Source: Hymenobacter terricola
GTDB lineage: Bacteria > Bacteroidota > Bacteroidia > Cytophagales > Hymenobacteraceae
NCBI RefSeq assembly: GCF_017921975.2
Contig: NZ_JAGEMO020000001.1
Location: 434,001-498,000 of the forward strand
Reading direction: 5' to 3'
Length of the DNA: 64,000 nucleotides
Part shown: one piece after another, positions 51,701 through 60,722 of the stretch
Layout of the letters: each line of letters opens with the position of its first letter
How positions within the stretch are numbered: position 1 is the first letter of the stretch
Notes under the pieces: model-generated
The model's database searches: none
The model's input: only the letters and a program-made list of their open reading frames with translations
What the model was told of the DNA's origin: nothing
Position numbers and translations under genes: made by a program

Positions 51701-54532
51701 TTAGTTGAGGCGGTAGCGCAGGCCTAGCAGATAGGTGCGGTTGTATTCGTCGCGCTGCACCAAAATGCGGTCGGTGCGGGTTTGCTCGGGCGCGGACAGC
51801 AGGCTGGTGGTGGGGGCCTGCATCACCTCCACCACGGTGGGCGTGTTGAGCAGGTTCGTGATTTTGAGGAAGGCCGTGAGGTGGTGGGGCAGCTTCTGCT
51901 CAGTCGAGAAATCGAGCTGCGTGGTGGCCCGCTGCCACTGGTCGAGGTCCTTGTAGGGCGACACAGCGATGATGCGCCGGCCGGTGTACACGGCCGCCAC
52001 CTGCGCGTTGAAGCCCGAAGTTTCGTTGCGGTAGAGCAGCGCCAGGTTGGCAATGTGGTCGCTCTGGCCTTGCAGCGGGCGGGTTTGGGTGGGGGCGGTG
52101 GGATATTCAGCAGTGGGCTGGCCGGCATCGGCGTTTTGCAGGTTGCCGTTGGCGTCGCGGTAGTACACGCGCTTGGTGGTCGTGATGGACGAGTGCGTGT
52201 AGGTGTAGTTGCCGGTCAGGCCCAGGTGCCCCAGGTACTTGATAAACACCAGCTCGGCCCCGTAATTCACGGCCGTGCCGAAGTTCTGGGGTTGGTAGTA
52301 GGAGCTGTTGTTGCCCACCTGCTTGAAGCCATACTCAATCGGGTTCTGGATGTTCTTATAAAACACGCCCGCCAGCAGCTGCGAGTTGGCCGGGCCGTAG
52401 TGCTCGTAGCGCAGGTCGTAGTTATCGGCCTGAGTATGCTTGAGATAGGGGTTGCCGGCCGAGGTATAGTATTCGTTGTCAAGGTTATTAGTGCCCGGAA
52501 TCAGCTCGTAGAGGTTGGGCCGGCTGATGCCTTTGAAGTACGAAGCGCGCAGGTTCTGCCGTTCGCTGAGCAGGTACTTGAGGTGCACACTGGGCAGAAT
52601 GTCGAGGTAGGTGAGCGTGCCGCTCTTGCCCACGGCAGAGGTGGGCAGCTGCGAATCGTAGTGTTGGCGCGTGTTTTCGAGCCGCACCCCGCCCAGAATT
52701 TGCAGCTTCTGCGCCAGCAGCAGCTTGGCTTGCGCGTAGCCCGCCGTGATGCGCTCGGTGCCGGTGTAGTTGTTGGCGTCGGTGGTTTTGGCCAGGCCGT
52801 CGTAGCTGCTGTTAAAGGCGAAGCGGGCCTGGTCGTAGCTCGTGAACACTTGGCGGTTGTTGGTGCCGGTGCCGGTGGTGGCGCCCGCCAGGTCGTAGTA
52901 GTCGTAGAAATTGCTGCGGTCCTTGTTGCGCAGCATCCCCCCGACGGTGAAATCGAGGCGGTCGGTGGCCGCGAAGTTGAGGTTGGCGTAGCCGGCCACG
53001 TCCTGGTCGAGGCTGCGCTGCCAGAGGTGGGTGTTCGACTGCACGAAAGTGCCCTGCTGGGTATTGGCGGCGGTGGCGCGCACGAGGCCCACGGTGGTCT
53101 GGTCGGGGGTGGCGAAGGTGGCCCGGCCGTACACCGCCGACCAGTTCAGGCTGAGGCGCGGCAGCAGCGTGTGGTCGCCCTGCAGGGTTTCGGACCACAA
53201 TTGCTGGCGCTGGAACCGCGACTGGTCCTGCACCGGCACATCGCCGCCGGTGCCCAAATCGTTGGTCACGATGTGGCGGTGCTGGGCATCATCGAGCCGC
53301 ACCAGCAGCGAATACAAGCTGATGCGGTTACGGGCATTGAGGACGTAATCGAGCTTGGCGTGCAGCCCCACGCGGGTTTGCAGCAGCGAATACTCGCGTC
53401 GCTGAATCTCATCGAAGGTGAAGGTGTTAGGCTGCGGGTCGGGCTTGGGCTGGCCCAGCGGCTGGTAAAAAAGCCGGTCCGAGCCGCGGTAGGTGTTCTG
53501 GAAGCTGCCCGCCACCAGCAGGCCCAGCTTGCCGTCCTTGGTGCGGTTGCCCAGCGTGAGGCCAAACAGCGAGTTCACTGGCAGTTTGAGGCTGGAGTAG
53601 TTCAGGGCCTTGTTCGAGAAGTCGCCCGGCTGGGCCTGGTAGCCGGCCGGGTGCGTTTCGCTGGGCGACTGCCGGGCCTGCCCGCTGGTACTAAAGCCCG
53701 CAAACGTGCGGCTGGCGAACAAATCGCTGAAGCCGCCGGCCGCCGTGGCCGCCACCACCAAATGGTCGGGGGCCGATTTCATCACCATGTTCATGGCCCC
53801 GCCGATGGCGTCGCCTTCCATGTTCGGCGTTAGGGCCTTCACCACTTCCAGCCGTTCCAGCAGCTCGGCGGGGAAGATGTCGAGCGGCACGTAGCGGTTT
53901 TTGGGGTCGGGGCTGGGGATTTTGATGCCGTTGACCAGCGTGTAGTTGTAGCGCCGGTCCATGCCCCGGATGATGGCGTACTGCCCGTCGCCGCCCGAAT
54001 TGCGCACCACCGACACGCCCGAGGCCCGCTGCACCACGTTGCCCACCGTCACATCGGGCGAGAGCTCAATGGTGCGGGCCGCGATGATGTTCACCACGTT
54101 GTCGGCCTTCTGCTCCGAGCGCCGCGCCTGCTCCGCCGATTCGCGGTCCATGTGCCCGGCCACCAGCACCTCGGTCAGCTCGCGGCCCGTGGCGGCCAGC
54201 TTGAATTCCAGCGTTTGCGTGGTGCCCGCCGGCAGCGCCACCGTGAGCAGCTGCGGGGCGTAGCCCAGGGTTTGGGCCTGCACCGCCACGGCCGCGCCGG
54301 GCTTCAGCCCTTTCAGCGAAAAGGTGCCGTCGAGCAGCGTGGCCGTGCCCTGCTGGGTGGCCGGCACCAGCACCGTGGCCCCGATGAGCACCTCGCCGGT
54401 AGCAGCGTCGCGCACCGTGCCGCGCAGGGTGGCCGGGGTAGTGCTGCCACCACTTTGCGCCGCCGCCGGCAAGGCCAGCAGCGAAAGCAGCAGTAGCGCA
54501 CAATAGATAAAAGAACGGTACAGAGGAAGCAT
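51701..54532 (-). CDS. TonB-dependent outer-membrane receptor
   Basis: A 943-residue receptor. Signal peptide MLPLYRSFIYCALLLLSLLA, then a carboxypeptidase-regulatory-like domain (about 30-115: LRGTVRDAATGEVLIGATVLV), a plug with ELTEVLVAGHMDRE, SPDVTVGNVVQRASGVSVV, GGDGQYAIIRGMDRRYNYTLVNG and a barrel to the final strand TYLLGLRYRLN. It heads the unit with two phosphoesterase-like proteins and a beta-helix lipoprotein. No SusD-like partner is present. The ATG 54530-54532 starts the signal peptide. Confidence 0.9.
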   Translation of the reverse strand: MLPLYRSFIYCALLLLSLLALPAAAQSGGSTTPATLRGTVRDAATGEVLIGATVLVPATQQGTATLLDGTFSLKGLKPGAAVAVQAQTLGYAPQLLTVALPAGTTQTLEFKLAATGRELTEVLVAGHMDRESAEQARRSEQKADNVVNIIAARTIELSPDVTVGNVVQRASGVSVVRNSGGDGQYAIIRGMDRRYNYTLVNGIKIPSPDPKNRYVPLDIFPAELLERLEVVKALTPNMEGDAIGGAMNMVMKSAPDHLVVAATAAGGFSDLFASRTFAGFSTSGQARQSPSETHPAGYQAQPGDFSNKALNYSSLKLPVNSLFGLTLGNRTKDGKLGLLVAGSFQNTYRGSDRLFYQPLGQPKPDPQPNTFTFDEIQRREYSLLQTRVGLHAKLDYVLNARNRISLYSLLVRLDDAQHRHIVTNDLGTGGDVPVQDQSRFQRQQLWSETLQGDHTLLPRLSLNWSAVYGRATFATPDQTTVGLVRATAANTQQGTFVQSNTHLWQRSLDQDVAGYANLNFAATDRLDFTVGGMLRNKDRSNFYDYYDLAGATTGTGTNNRQVFTSYDQARFAFNSSYDGLAKTTDANNYTGTERITAGYAQAKLLLAQKLQILGGVRLENTRQHYDSQLPTSAVGKSGTLTYLDILPSVHLKYLLSERQNLRASYFKGISRPNLYELIPGTNNLDNEYYTSAGNPYLKHTQADNYDLRYEHYGPANSQLLAGVFYKNIQNPIEYGFKQVGNNSSYYQPQNFGTAVNYGAELVFIKYLGHLGLTGNYTYTHSSITTTKRVYYRDANGNLQNADAGQPTAEYPTAPTQTRPLQGQSDHIANLALLYRNETSGFNAQVAAVYTGRRIIAVSPYKDLDQWQRATTQLDFSTEQKLPHHLTAFLKITNLLNTPTVVEVMQAPTTSLLSAPEQTRTDRILVQRDEYNRTYLLGLRYRLN

Positions 54533-54946
54533 AGCCAACAGGTTAACAGTGGCCAAAAGTACCCGCCAGGTAAGGCTGTTATCTTGATTTTATATTAACT
54601 ACATGAAATGATAATCAATGCGTTACAAACCGTATTTTAGGTAATTAAATCCTAATACTTGGGTCATGATTTGGTCGCATTCCAATTAGTTATCCGGGCT
54701 GCCTCCCAGCCCGACCGCAACCGGATAAAGTCTGATGATTGGCGCCGCAGAGTAAATACTTCTGCGGTGGCGTCGGCACTCGCTCATAATCAGCGACTCG
54801 GGGCCTTCGAGGGCATCTTGAGCGGCCGCTTAGCGAGCCCGGCCAGCGGGGCTATTCCAGAAAACTTACTGCCGATGCAATCCGGCTGCCGAACCAGTGG
54901 CGTAGGTGGGTCATCATTCAAAACATCAAACCATTCCTCTATACCA
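54533..54946. other. Divergent control region between TonB receptor and fasciclin genes
   Basis: A 414-base region without a convincing gene. The frame of the fasciclin gene is open back to 54659 but reads as low-quality sequence. AT-rich stretches near 54560-54660 probably hold both promoters. A small dyad CCGCAGA/TCTGCGG lies at 54745-54767. Confidence 0.4.
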
Positions 54947-55519
54947 ATGAAAAAGTCTTTGTTCTCCCTCGCCTTCGTAGCCCTCTTCAGCGTTGCCGCT
55001 ACCACCACGGTTTCGGCCCAGACCAAGAAGATGCTCGGCACCGTAATGGTGGGCGGTGCGGCCATGTACCCTACGAAAAACATCGTGGAAAATGCCGTTA
55101 ACTCGAAAGACCACACCACCCTGGTGGCCGCTGTGAAAGCCGCCGGCCTGGTTGAGACGCTGGAAAGCGCTGGCCCTTTCACCGTATTTGCCCCTACCAA
55201 CGAAGCCTTCAACAAGCTACCCGCCGGCACGGTAGAAACCCTGGTGAAGCCCGAGAATAAGGCTACCCTCACCAAAATCCTGACCTACCACGTCGTAGCT
55301 GGCCGCATGACCTCGGCTGACCTCATGAAAGCCATCAAGGATGGCAAAGGCACGGCTACCCTCAAAACCGTGAGCGGCGGCACCCTGACGGCCATGATGA
55401 AAGGCAAAGCCATTGAGCTGAAAGACGAGAAAGGCGGCATTTCGACCGTGACCATCGCCGACGTGATGCAGAGCAACGGCGTTATCCACGTCGTCAACAC
55501 CGTGCTGATGCCCAAGTAA
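54947..55519 (+). CDS. Fasciclin-domain secreted protein
   Basis: A 190-residue exported protein. Signal peptide MKKSLFSLAFVALFSVAA (cut after TVSAQ), then one FAS1 domain (about 45-190) with KDHTTLVAAVKAAGLVETL, the H1-like motif GPFTVFAPTNEAFNKLP, LTYHVVAGRM and the closing motif GVIHVVNTVLMPK. FAS1 proteins mediate adhesion or bind polysaccharide in several systems. The ATG at 54947 matches the signal peptide. A repeat and a bidirectional terminator follow. Confidence 0.92.
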   Translation: MKKSLFSLAFVALFSVAATTTVSAQTKKMLGTVMVGGAAMYPTKNIVENAVNSKDHTTLVAAVKAAGLVETLESAGPFTVFAPTNEAFNKLPAGTVETLVKPENKATLTKILTYHVVAGRMTSADLMKAIKDGKGTATLKTVSGGTLTAMMKGKAIELKDEKGGISTVTIADVMQSNGVIHVVNTVLMPK

Positions 55520-55537
55520 GGCTTTCTGCGCACTTAA

Positions 55538-55614
55538 GTTGTCAGTTATTAGTTGTCTGTTGTTAGTATTTTGACAATCATCTGACTGACTACTAACAAC
55601 GAGCAACTGACAAC
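55538..55614. repeat. Intergenic inverted repeat of the GTTGTCAGTTGTTAGT word family
   Basis: GTTGTCAGTT (55538-55547) pairs with AACTGACAAC (55605-55614) and GTTGTTAGTA pairs with TACTAACAAC (55591-55600); the left arm has a few inserted bases. Same words as at 4180 and 14470. Confidence 0.75.
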
Positions 55615-55638
55615 CCGTTTACTTTTGAACGGCTACTT

Positions 55639-55689
55639 AAACGCAAACAACCGCCGTCGGCCCTGAGCCGGCGGCGGTTGTTTGCGTTT
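55639..55689. terminator. Bidirectional terminator between fasciclin and LacI genes
   Basis: Perfect 18-bp stem AAACGCAAACAACCGCCG / CGGCGGTTGTTTGCGTTT with a 15-base loop between convergent genes. Confidence 0.8.
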
Positions 55690-55721
55690 ATAGGTTATTG
55701 AGGAAGGTGCTGGCCGGCTTC

Positions 55722-56804
55722 TTACTTATCGACGTAATACTGCAGGTTTTCCTTGGTGATAATATCAAGCGGGAGATACTTCAGCGCGGGGACCTTCTTC
55801 TTGAAAACCAACAGGTCGGCCAGTGCGGAGATGCCCCAGTAGCCCTGTTTTTTCGGGTTTTGATTGATGAGAAAATCAATGACGTTCTCGTTCAGGAAGT
55901 GAATGTTTTTTTCCAGCAAATCGTAGCCCACCAGGCGAATGTCTTCGCGGTGGTTGGCTTGCAGATAAGGCGCGATTTCGTAGGCCTTGGAGGTGCTCAC
56001 AAAAATCCCCTTGAGGTGGGTGTGCTCGTCGTCGAGCAGCCGGTTCAGCTGCCGGGCAAATGCCGGGTCGGTGGGCTGGGGCAGGTCGATGCTGATGATG
56101 TTGAAGGGGGGGGGTGGGGGGCCATCCGGCGCGGGCGCCAACTGGGCAAAGTAGTCGCGGAAACCCCGTTCCTTTTGGGAAATATGGACCGAGTTGGCAA
56201 TGTCCTCGGCAATGTGCGCGATGACGAACGTGCCCGGCTGCGACTGCCCGAAGTGCACCAGCTTGCCCGCCAGAAAGCCGCTCTGGTACGAGTCCTGCCC
56301 CACGTAGCTCAGCGACTGCAACTCGGCGATGTAGGTGTTGAACAGCACATAGGGAATCCCCTGCTGCTGCCAACGCTCAAAAAATGCCAGCGACTCGCGG
56401 TAGAACAGCGGCGCAATCAGAATGCCGTCGGGCTGAGAGAGCGTAGCGGCTTCCGCCTGCTTCAGGAAAGAGTCGACCTCCGTCAGGTTGTAGGAATGGA
56501 TGGTAACGTGCACCCCGTACTGCTTCAGCTCGCGGGCGGCTTTCTCCAGGCCGTTCCAGGGGGCCTGCCAGTAGGGGTCCAGGGTATGGTCGGGCTGGAG
56601 CACGGCCAGCTCGTAGGTGCGGTTCGAGCCCAGGGCGCGCGCAATCATGTTGGGCTCATAGTCAAGCTCCTGCATCATGAGCAGCACTTTCTGCCGCACG
56701 TCCTCCGATACCCGGCCCCGGTTGTGCAGCACCCGGTCAACGGTTCCTACCGAAACGTTGGCCTTGGCCGCGATGTCCTTGATGCGCACCGCACTTTTTG
56801 CCAT
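55722..56804 (-). CDS. LacI-family transcriptional regulator of the GlcNAc/chitin locus
   Basis: A 360-residue repressor-type protein. The HTH and hinge are at residues 1-60 (VRIKDIAAKANVSVGTVDRV, LHNRGRVSEDVR, MMQELDYEPNMIARALG); the rest is a periplasmic-binding-protein-like effector domain (LAVLQPDHTLDPYWQAPWNG, YRESLAFFERWQQQGIPYVL, GTFVIAHIAEDIANS, GYDLLEKNIHFLNENVIDFLINQNPKKQGYWG). It is divergent from nagB-nagP-GH18. Its probable operators are the GTGTGCGCACAC sites at 57090 and 57121 and those at 61826 and 61857. The coding sequence contains a 9-base G run (minus-strand C9) at 56106-56114 plus G6 at 56116-56121 coding PPPPP, a slippage-prone tract. Confidence 0.88.
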   Translation of the reverse strand: MAKSAVRIKDIAAKANVSVGTVDRVLHNRGRVSEDVRQKVLLMMQELDYEPNMIARALGSNRTYELAVLQPDHTLDPYWQAPWNGLEKAARELKQYGVHVTIHSYNLTEVDSFLKQAEAATLSQPDGILIAPLFYRESLAFFERWQQQGIPYVLFNTYIAELQSLSYVGQDSYQSGFLAGKLVHFGQSQPGTFVIAHIAEDIANSVHISQKERGFRDYFAQLAPAPDGPPPPPFNIISIDLPQPTDPAFARQLNRLLDDEHTHLKGIFVSTSKAYEIAPYLQANHREDIRLVGYDLLEKNIHFLNENVIDFLINQNPKKQGYWGISALADLLVFKKKVPALKYLPLDIITKENLQYYVDK

Positions 56805-57089
56805 AATACTATCCTTAGTGCCTGCTTGAAGATTCATTCAAAGGTATGACCGAAAGAAGCAGGGAAAAGCCCGGTTCGGGCCCGCTGGAAGCCCTGCCCG
56901 GTCACTCACTATTTACTGCGACTTCCTCCCGAAGCCGATTCGTTTATGGAAGTAAATTGGAATCAATGCACCGAAGTTAGCTGTTGCGCGCTCTTCATTC
57001 TTTGGGGTGAAGGCAGGGACCTATCTGTTCATTTTCATATTTGGCGGCCGGGTTAGGGAGTATGAGCCCCGAACGTATAAATCTTCTGC

Positions 57090-57132
57090 GTGTGCGCACA
57101 CTTGGCAGGAATATTTTTGCGTGTGCGCACAC
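57090..57132. promoter_or_regulatory. Two GTGTGCGCACAC operators, 31 bp apart (nagB side)
   Basis: Two exact 12-base palindromes at 57090-57101 and 57121-57132. Both have a central CG as in LacI-family operators. They lie between the divergent LacI gene and nagB, upstream of a minus-33 TTG. The same pair with the same 31-base pitch recurs at 61826/61857. Confidence 0.75.
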
Positions 57133-57150
57133 ATTTTTTTCCAAATTCGC

Positions 57151-57181
57151 TTGCTTTGTCCGAATTGAGTCTGTAAGTTTG
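57151..57181 (+). promoter_or_regulatory. Promoter of the nagB-nagP-GH18 operon
   Basis: TTG (57151-57153), 20-base spacer, TAAGTTTG (57174-57181). The operator pair ends 18 bases before TTG. A 5' untranslated leader of about 215 bases would follow before the nagB ATG. Confidence 0.7.
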
Positions 57182-57404
57182 ATTCTATCGGATGAGCAGC
57201 TGTCCGGAGAGTCCTATTTCAAAACGGGTGATTTTATTGGCAAAAGAATAGTAGTGAAAAGATTTACATAGGAGCAATAATTCATAAAAATGTAGCAGAA
57301 TATCATCAAGTATATCTTAAGATTCCTGTACCCGGCAGGCCTTGCAAATTGAATCGTCTGCCTCGCTCGCTCATTCCGCAAACTTTTACCTCCGAAAGCC
57401 CGCT

Positions 57405-59321
57405 ATGGAAGTCTTGAATTACTCCGAAACCACCTTCGAGAAGCTGCCGGTCACGATTTTCGATGAATCCCGGGAGGCCGTTATCAGCATCGCCTATGAG
57501 ATTGCGGAGCTGATTCGCCACAAGCAGAAAAAGGGTAAGAAAGCCGTGCTGGGCCTGGCCACCGGCTCGTCTCCCATCGGAGTGTACAAAGAATTGATTC
57601 GTTTGCACCGGGAAGCCGGGCTGAGCTTTAAAAACGTGGTTACGTTCAACCTTGACGAGTATTACCCCATGCCGCCGGACGAGCTGCAGAGCTACGTCTA
57701 CTTCATGCACGAGCAGCTGTTCGACCACGTCGATATTCTGCCCGAAAACATCCACATTCCCGACGGCACGCTGCCCATCGAGAAAGTGAAGGAGTACTGC
57801 CAGGCCTACGAAAAACTGATTGAAGACTGCGGCGGGCTCGATTTGCAGCTGCTGGGCATTGGCCGCACCGGGCACATTGGCTTCAACGAGCCGGGCTCGT
57901 CCATCGCCTCGGCCACCCGGCTGGTGAAGCTCGACCCGCTCACGATTACCGACGCCGCCAAGGACTTTATCAAGGAAGAATACGTGCCGCTGCGGGCCCT
58001 GACCATGGGCGTGGGCACCATCATGAAAGCCCGCAAAATCATTCTCATGGCCTGGGGCGAAGGCAAGGCCAAAATCCTTCAGGAAACGGTGGAGGGCCGC
58101 ATTTCGGACGAGGTGCCGGCCTCTTTCCTGCAACAGCATCCCCACACGGAAGTGGTGGTGGACCAATGGGCCGCCCTGGAGCTGACGCGCATCAAAACGC
58201 CCTGGCTGGTGGGCATGTGCGTGTGGGACGACGCCCTGATTCGGCGGGCAGTAATCTGGCTGAGCCTGAAAACGCAAAAGCCCATCCTGAAGCTGACCGA
58301 TGAAGACTACAAAGACGGCAGTCTGAGCGACTTGCTGGCCGAAGCGGGCAGCGCGTATAGCCTGAACATCAAGGTGTTCAACACCATCCAGCACACCATC
58401 ACGGGCTGGCCGGGCGGCAAGCCCAACTCGAACGACGCCCAGCGCCCCGAGCGCGCCGTGCCCGCCCTGAAACGCTCGCTGATTTTTAGCCCGCACCCCG
58501 ACGACGACGTGATTTCGATGGGCGGCACCCTGCTGCGCCTCGTCGACCAGGGCCACGACGTGCACGTGGCCTACCAGACGTCGGGCAACATCGCCGTGTT
58601 TGACGACGATGCCCGTCGCTACGCGGATTTTGCCCTGGATTTTGCCGAGAAGCTGAACGTTGGCGTAGAAAGCACGCGGCGGGAGCATGCCGACGTGGTG
58701 GAGTTTCTGAAGCACAAAAAGCTGGGCGAGGAAGACAGCGCGCTGGTGCAGGACATTAAGGCGCTGATTCGCAAGGGCGAGGCGGCGGCGGCCTGTCGCT
58801 TCTGCGGCGTGAAGGAGCCGAACGTGCACTTCATGAACATGCCGTTTTACGAAACCGGCCAAGTGAAAAAGAAGCCCTTGGGCGAGGCCGACATCCAGGA
58901 AACGGTGGACATTTTGCGGGCCATCCAGCCGCACCAGATTTTCGCGGCTGGCGACCTGCGCGACCCGCACGGTACCCACCGCGTGTGCCTGGACGCTATT
59001 TTTGCGGCCCTGGCGCGCCTAAAGGGCCAGGAAGAATGGGTAGAAGACTGCTACCTGTGGCTCTATCGCGGGGCCTGGCAGGAATGGGACGTGGAGGAAA
59101 TCGAAATGGCCGTGCCCATCAGCCCCGAGGAGCTGATGCGCAAGCGCAAAGCCATTTTCAAGCACCAATCGCAGAAAGACAGCGCGGTGTTTCCGGGCAA
59201 CGACAAGCGCGAGTTCTGGCAGCGCTCCGAAGACCGCAACCACGCCACCGCCAAGCTCTACGACCAGCTGGGCCTCACGGAGTACGAGGCCATGGAAGCG
59301 TTTGTGCGCTACCGGTTTTAG
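57405..59321 (+). CDS. nagB: NagB-like glucosamine-6-phosphate deaminase fused to PIG-L deacetylase domain
   Basis: A 638-residue fusion. Residues 1-270 are a glucosamine-6-phosphate deaminase-type domain: LATGSSPIGVYKEL, FNLDEYYPM (Asp84, aligning with Asp72 of the E. coli enzyme), and GIGRTGHIGFNEPGS (His157, Glu162 present; Thr155 where E. coli has Asp141). Residues 355-620 are a PIG-L/LmbE metal-dependent de-N-acetylase: SPHPDDDVISMGG (His364, Asp366-368) and GDLRDPHGTHRVCLDAI. This long fusion is known in Bacteroidota. It could both deacetylate and deaminate amino-sugar phosphate, which would explain the missing nagA. ATG 57405 is used. It is first in an operon with a NagP-type transporter and a GH18 enzyme. 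Confidence 0.88.
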   Translation: MEVLNYSETTFEKLPVTIFDESREAVISIAYEIAELIRHKQKKGKKAVLGLATGSSPIGVYKELIRLHREAGLSFKNVVTFNLDEYYPMPPDELQSYVYFMHEQLFDHVDILPENIHIPDGTLPIEKVKEYCQAYEKLIEDCGGLDLQLLGIGRTGHIGFNEPGSSIASATRLVKLDPLTITDAAKDFIKEEYVPLRALTMGVGTIMKARKIILMAWGEGKAKILQETVEGRISDEVPASFLQQHPHTEVVVDQWAALELTRIKTPWLVGMCVWDDALIRRAVIWLSLKTQKPILKLTDEDYKDGSLSDLLAEAGSAYSLNIKVFNTIQHTITGWPGGKPNSNDAQRPERAVPALKRSLIFSPHPDDDVISMGGTLLRLVDQGHDVHVAYQTSGNIAVFDDDARRYADFALDFAEKLNVGVESTRREHADVVEFLKHKKLGEEDSALVQDIKALIRKGEAAAACRFCGVKEPNVHFMNMPFYETGQVKKKPLGEADIQETVDILRAIQPHQIFAAGDLRDPHGTHRVCLDAIFAALARLKGQEEWVEDCYLWLYRGAWQEWDVEEIEMAVPISPEELMRKRKAIFKHQSQKDSAVFPGNDKREFWQRSEDRNHATAKLYDQLGLTEYEAMEAFVRYRF

Positions 59322-59420
59322 CACCGGTTCAACCATATAATAAGGCCGCCGTGCAGATGCTTCGGCGGTGCGGACGCTAGATGAGCAGGACCAGTCAACG
59401 TCTAAATCCTCGTATTGAAA

Positions 59421-60722
59421 ATGGCCAGAAACCGAGCAAGCGTCGTTCCGCCCCTGGCCATTATTGGGGCGCTGTTTTTCATTTTTGGGTTCATCACCTG
59501 GCTCAACGGGACGCTGATTCCGTTCCTGAAAATCGCGTGTGAGCTGACGTATTCGCAGGCCTTGCTGGTCACGTTTGCGTTCTACATCGCCTACGTTTTC
59601 CTGGCCATTCCCTCGTCGCTGATTTTGCAAAAAACCGGCTTTAAGAACGGCATGGCCCTGGGTTTGGTGGTGATGGCGGCCGGGGCGCTGGTGTTTGTGC
59701 CGGCGGCGCTAGCCCGCTCCTACGGCCTGTTTCTGACGGGGCTGTTTGTGCAGGGGGCCGGGCTGGCCTTGCTGCAAACGGCATCCAACCCTTACGCCAG
59801 CATTCTGGGGCCCATCGAGAGCGCCGCCCAGCGCATCAGCATCATGGGCATTTGCAGCAAGATAGCCGGCGCCCTGAGCCCGGTCATCATCGGGGCGGTG
59901 GTGCTGAAAGGCGCTACGGCTTTGGAAAAACAGCTGGGCGGCACCATTTCGCGGGCCGGGAAAGAAGCCTTGCTCAACGAGCTGGCGCGCCGGGTGGTGC
60001 TGCCTTACCTCATCATGGCGGGGGCGCTGGTGGTGCTGGCGGGGCTCATCAAGCTGTCCGGCCTGCCGGAAATTGATGCCAACCAGGAGGCCGTGAAAAC
60101 CGGTTCGAACGAGCCCGCCAAAAGCATCTGGCAGTTCCCGCACTTGCTGCTGGGAATAGCGGCCATTTTCTGCTGTGTGGGCGTGGAAGTCATCGCCGGC
60201 GATACCATCATTCAGTACGGCCGGTTGCAGGGAATCAGCCTGGACATTGCCAAAAACTTCACCTCCTTCACGTTGATTGCCATGCTGGCAGGCTATTTTA
60301 TTGGAGCCGTCACCATTCCCCGCTACCTGACGCAGCAGGCGGCGCTGGGCATCTGCGCCGTGGTGGGCGTGGGGTTCGCCGGGGGCATTGTGCTCACGCA
60401 TGGCTACGTGTCGGTGCTGTGCGTGGCCTTGCTGGGCCTGGCCAATTCGCTGATGTGGCCGGCCATTTTTCCCCTGAGTATCAAAGGGCTGGGTGGGTTC
60501 ACGGAGCAGGGCTCGGCGCTGCTGATAATGGGCATTGGGGGTGGGGCCGTGTTGCCATTTCTATACGGAAAAACCGGCGAGCTGCTGGGCTTGCAGCATG
60601 CCTATATCATCTTGGTGCCCTGCTATTTGTATATCCTGTTTTTTGCCTTGAAAGGCCACGCTTACCACGCAAATGCGCAGCTGAAATACGCCGTGCCCGT
60701 CATCTCAAAACAGCCCTCATGA
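59421..60722 (+). CDS. nagP: MFS sugar transporter, FucP/NagP type
   Basis: A 433-residue inner-membrane permease with twelve predicted membrane segments. The opening FFIFGFITWLNGTLIPFLK, the LQTASNPYASILGP motif and GIGGGAVLPFLYGK are typical of the FucP-like proton symporter group, which includes NagP for N-acetylglucosamine. Substrate GlcNAc or a chito-oligosaccharide product is inferred from the operon. ATG 59421 is preferred over an upstream TTG at 59415. It overlaps the start of the GH18 gene by 4 bases (ATGA), so the two are translationally coupled. Confidence 0.88.
   Translation: MARNRASVVPPLAIIGALFFIFGFITWLNGTLIPFLKIACELTYSQALLVTFAFYIAYVFLAIPSSLILQKTGFKNGMALGLVVMAAGALVFVPAALARSYGLFLTGLFVQGAGLALLQTASNPYASILGPIESAAQRISIMGICSKIAGALSPVIIGAVVLKGATALEKQLGGTISRAGKEALLNELARRVVLPYLIMAGALVVLAGLIKLSGLPEIDANQEAVKTGSNEPAKSIWQFPHLLLGIAAIFCCVGVEVIAGDTIIQYGRLQGISLDIAKNFTSFTLIAMLAGYFIGAVTIPRYLTQQAALGICAVVGVGFAGGIVLTHGYVSVLCVALLGLANSLMWPAIFPLSIKGLGGFTEQGSALLIMGIGGGAVLPFLYGKTGELLGLQHAYIILVPCYLYILFFALKGHAYHANAQLKYAVPVISKQPS

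Noticed and set aside
54659..54946. Long N-terminal extension of the fasciclin protein
   Set aside because: A clear signal peptide starts at 54947, and the extension lacks coding character.
57041..57271. 76-codon frame upstream of nagB
   Set aside because: It runs across both operators and the promoter, and has no family resemblance.
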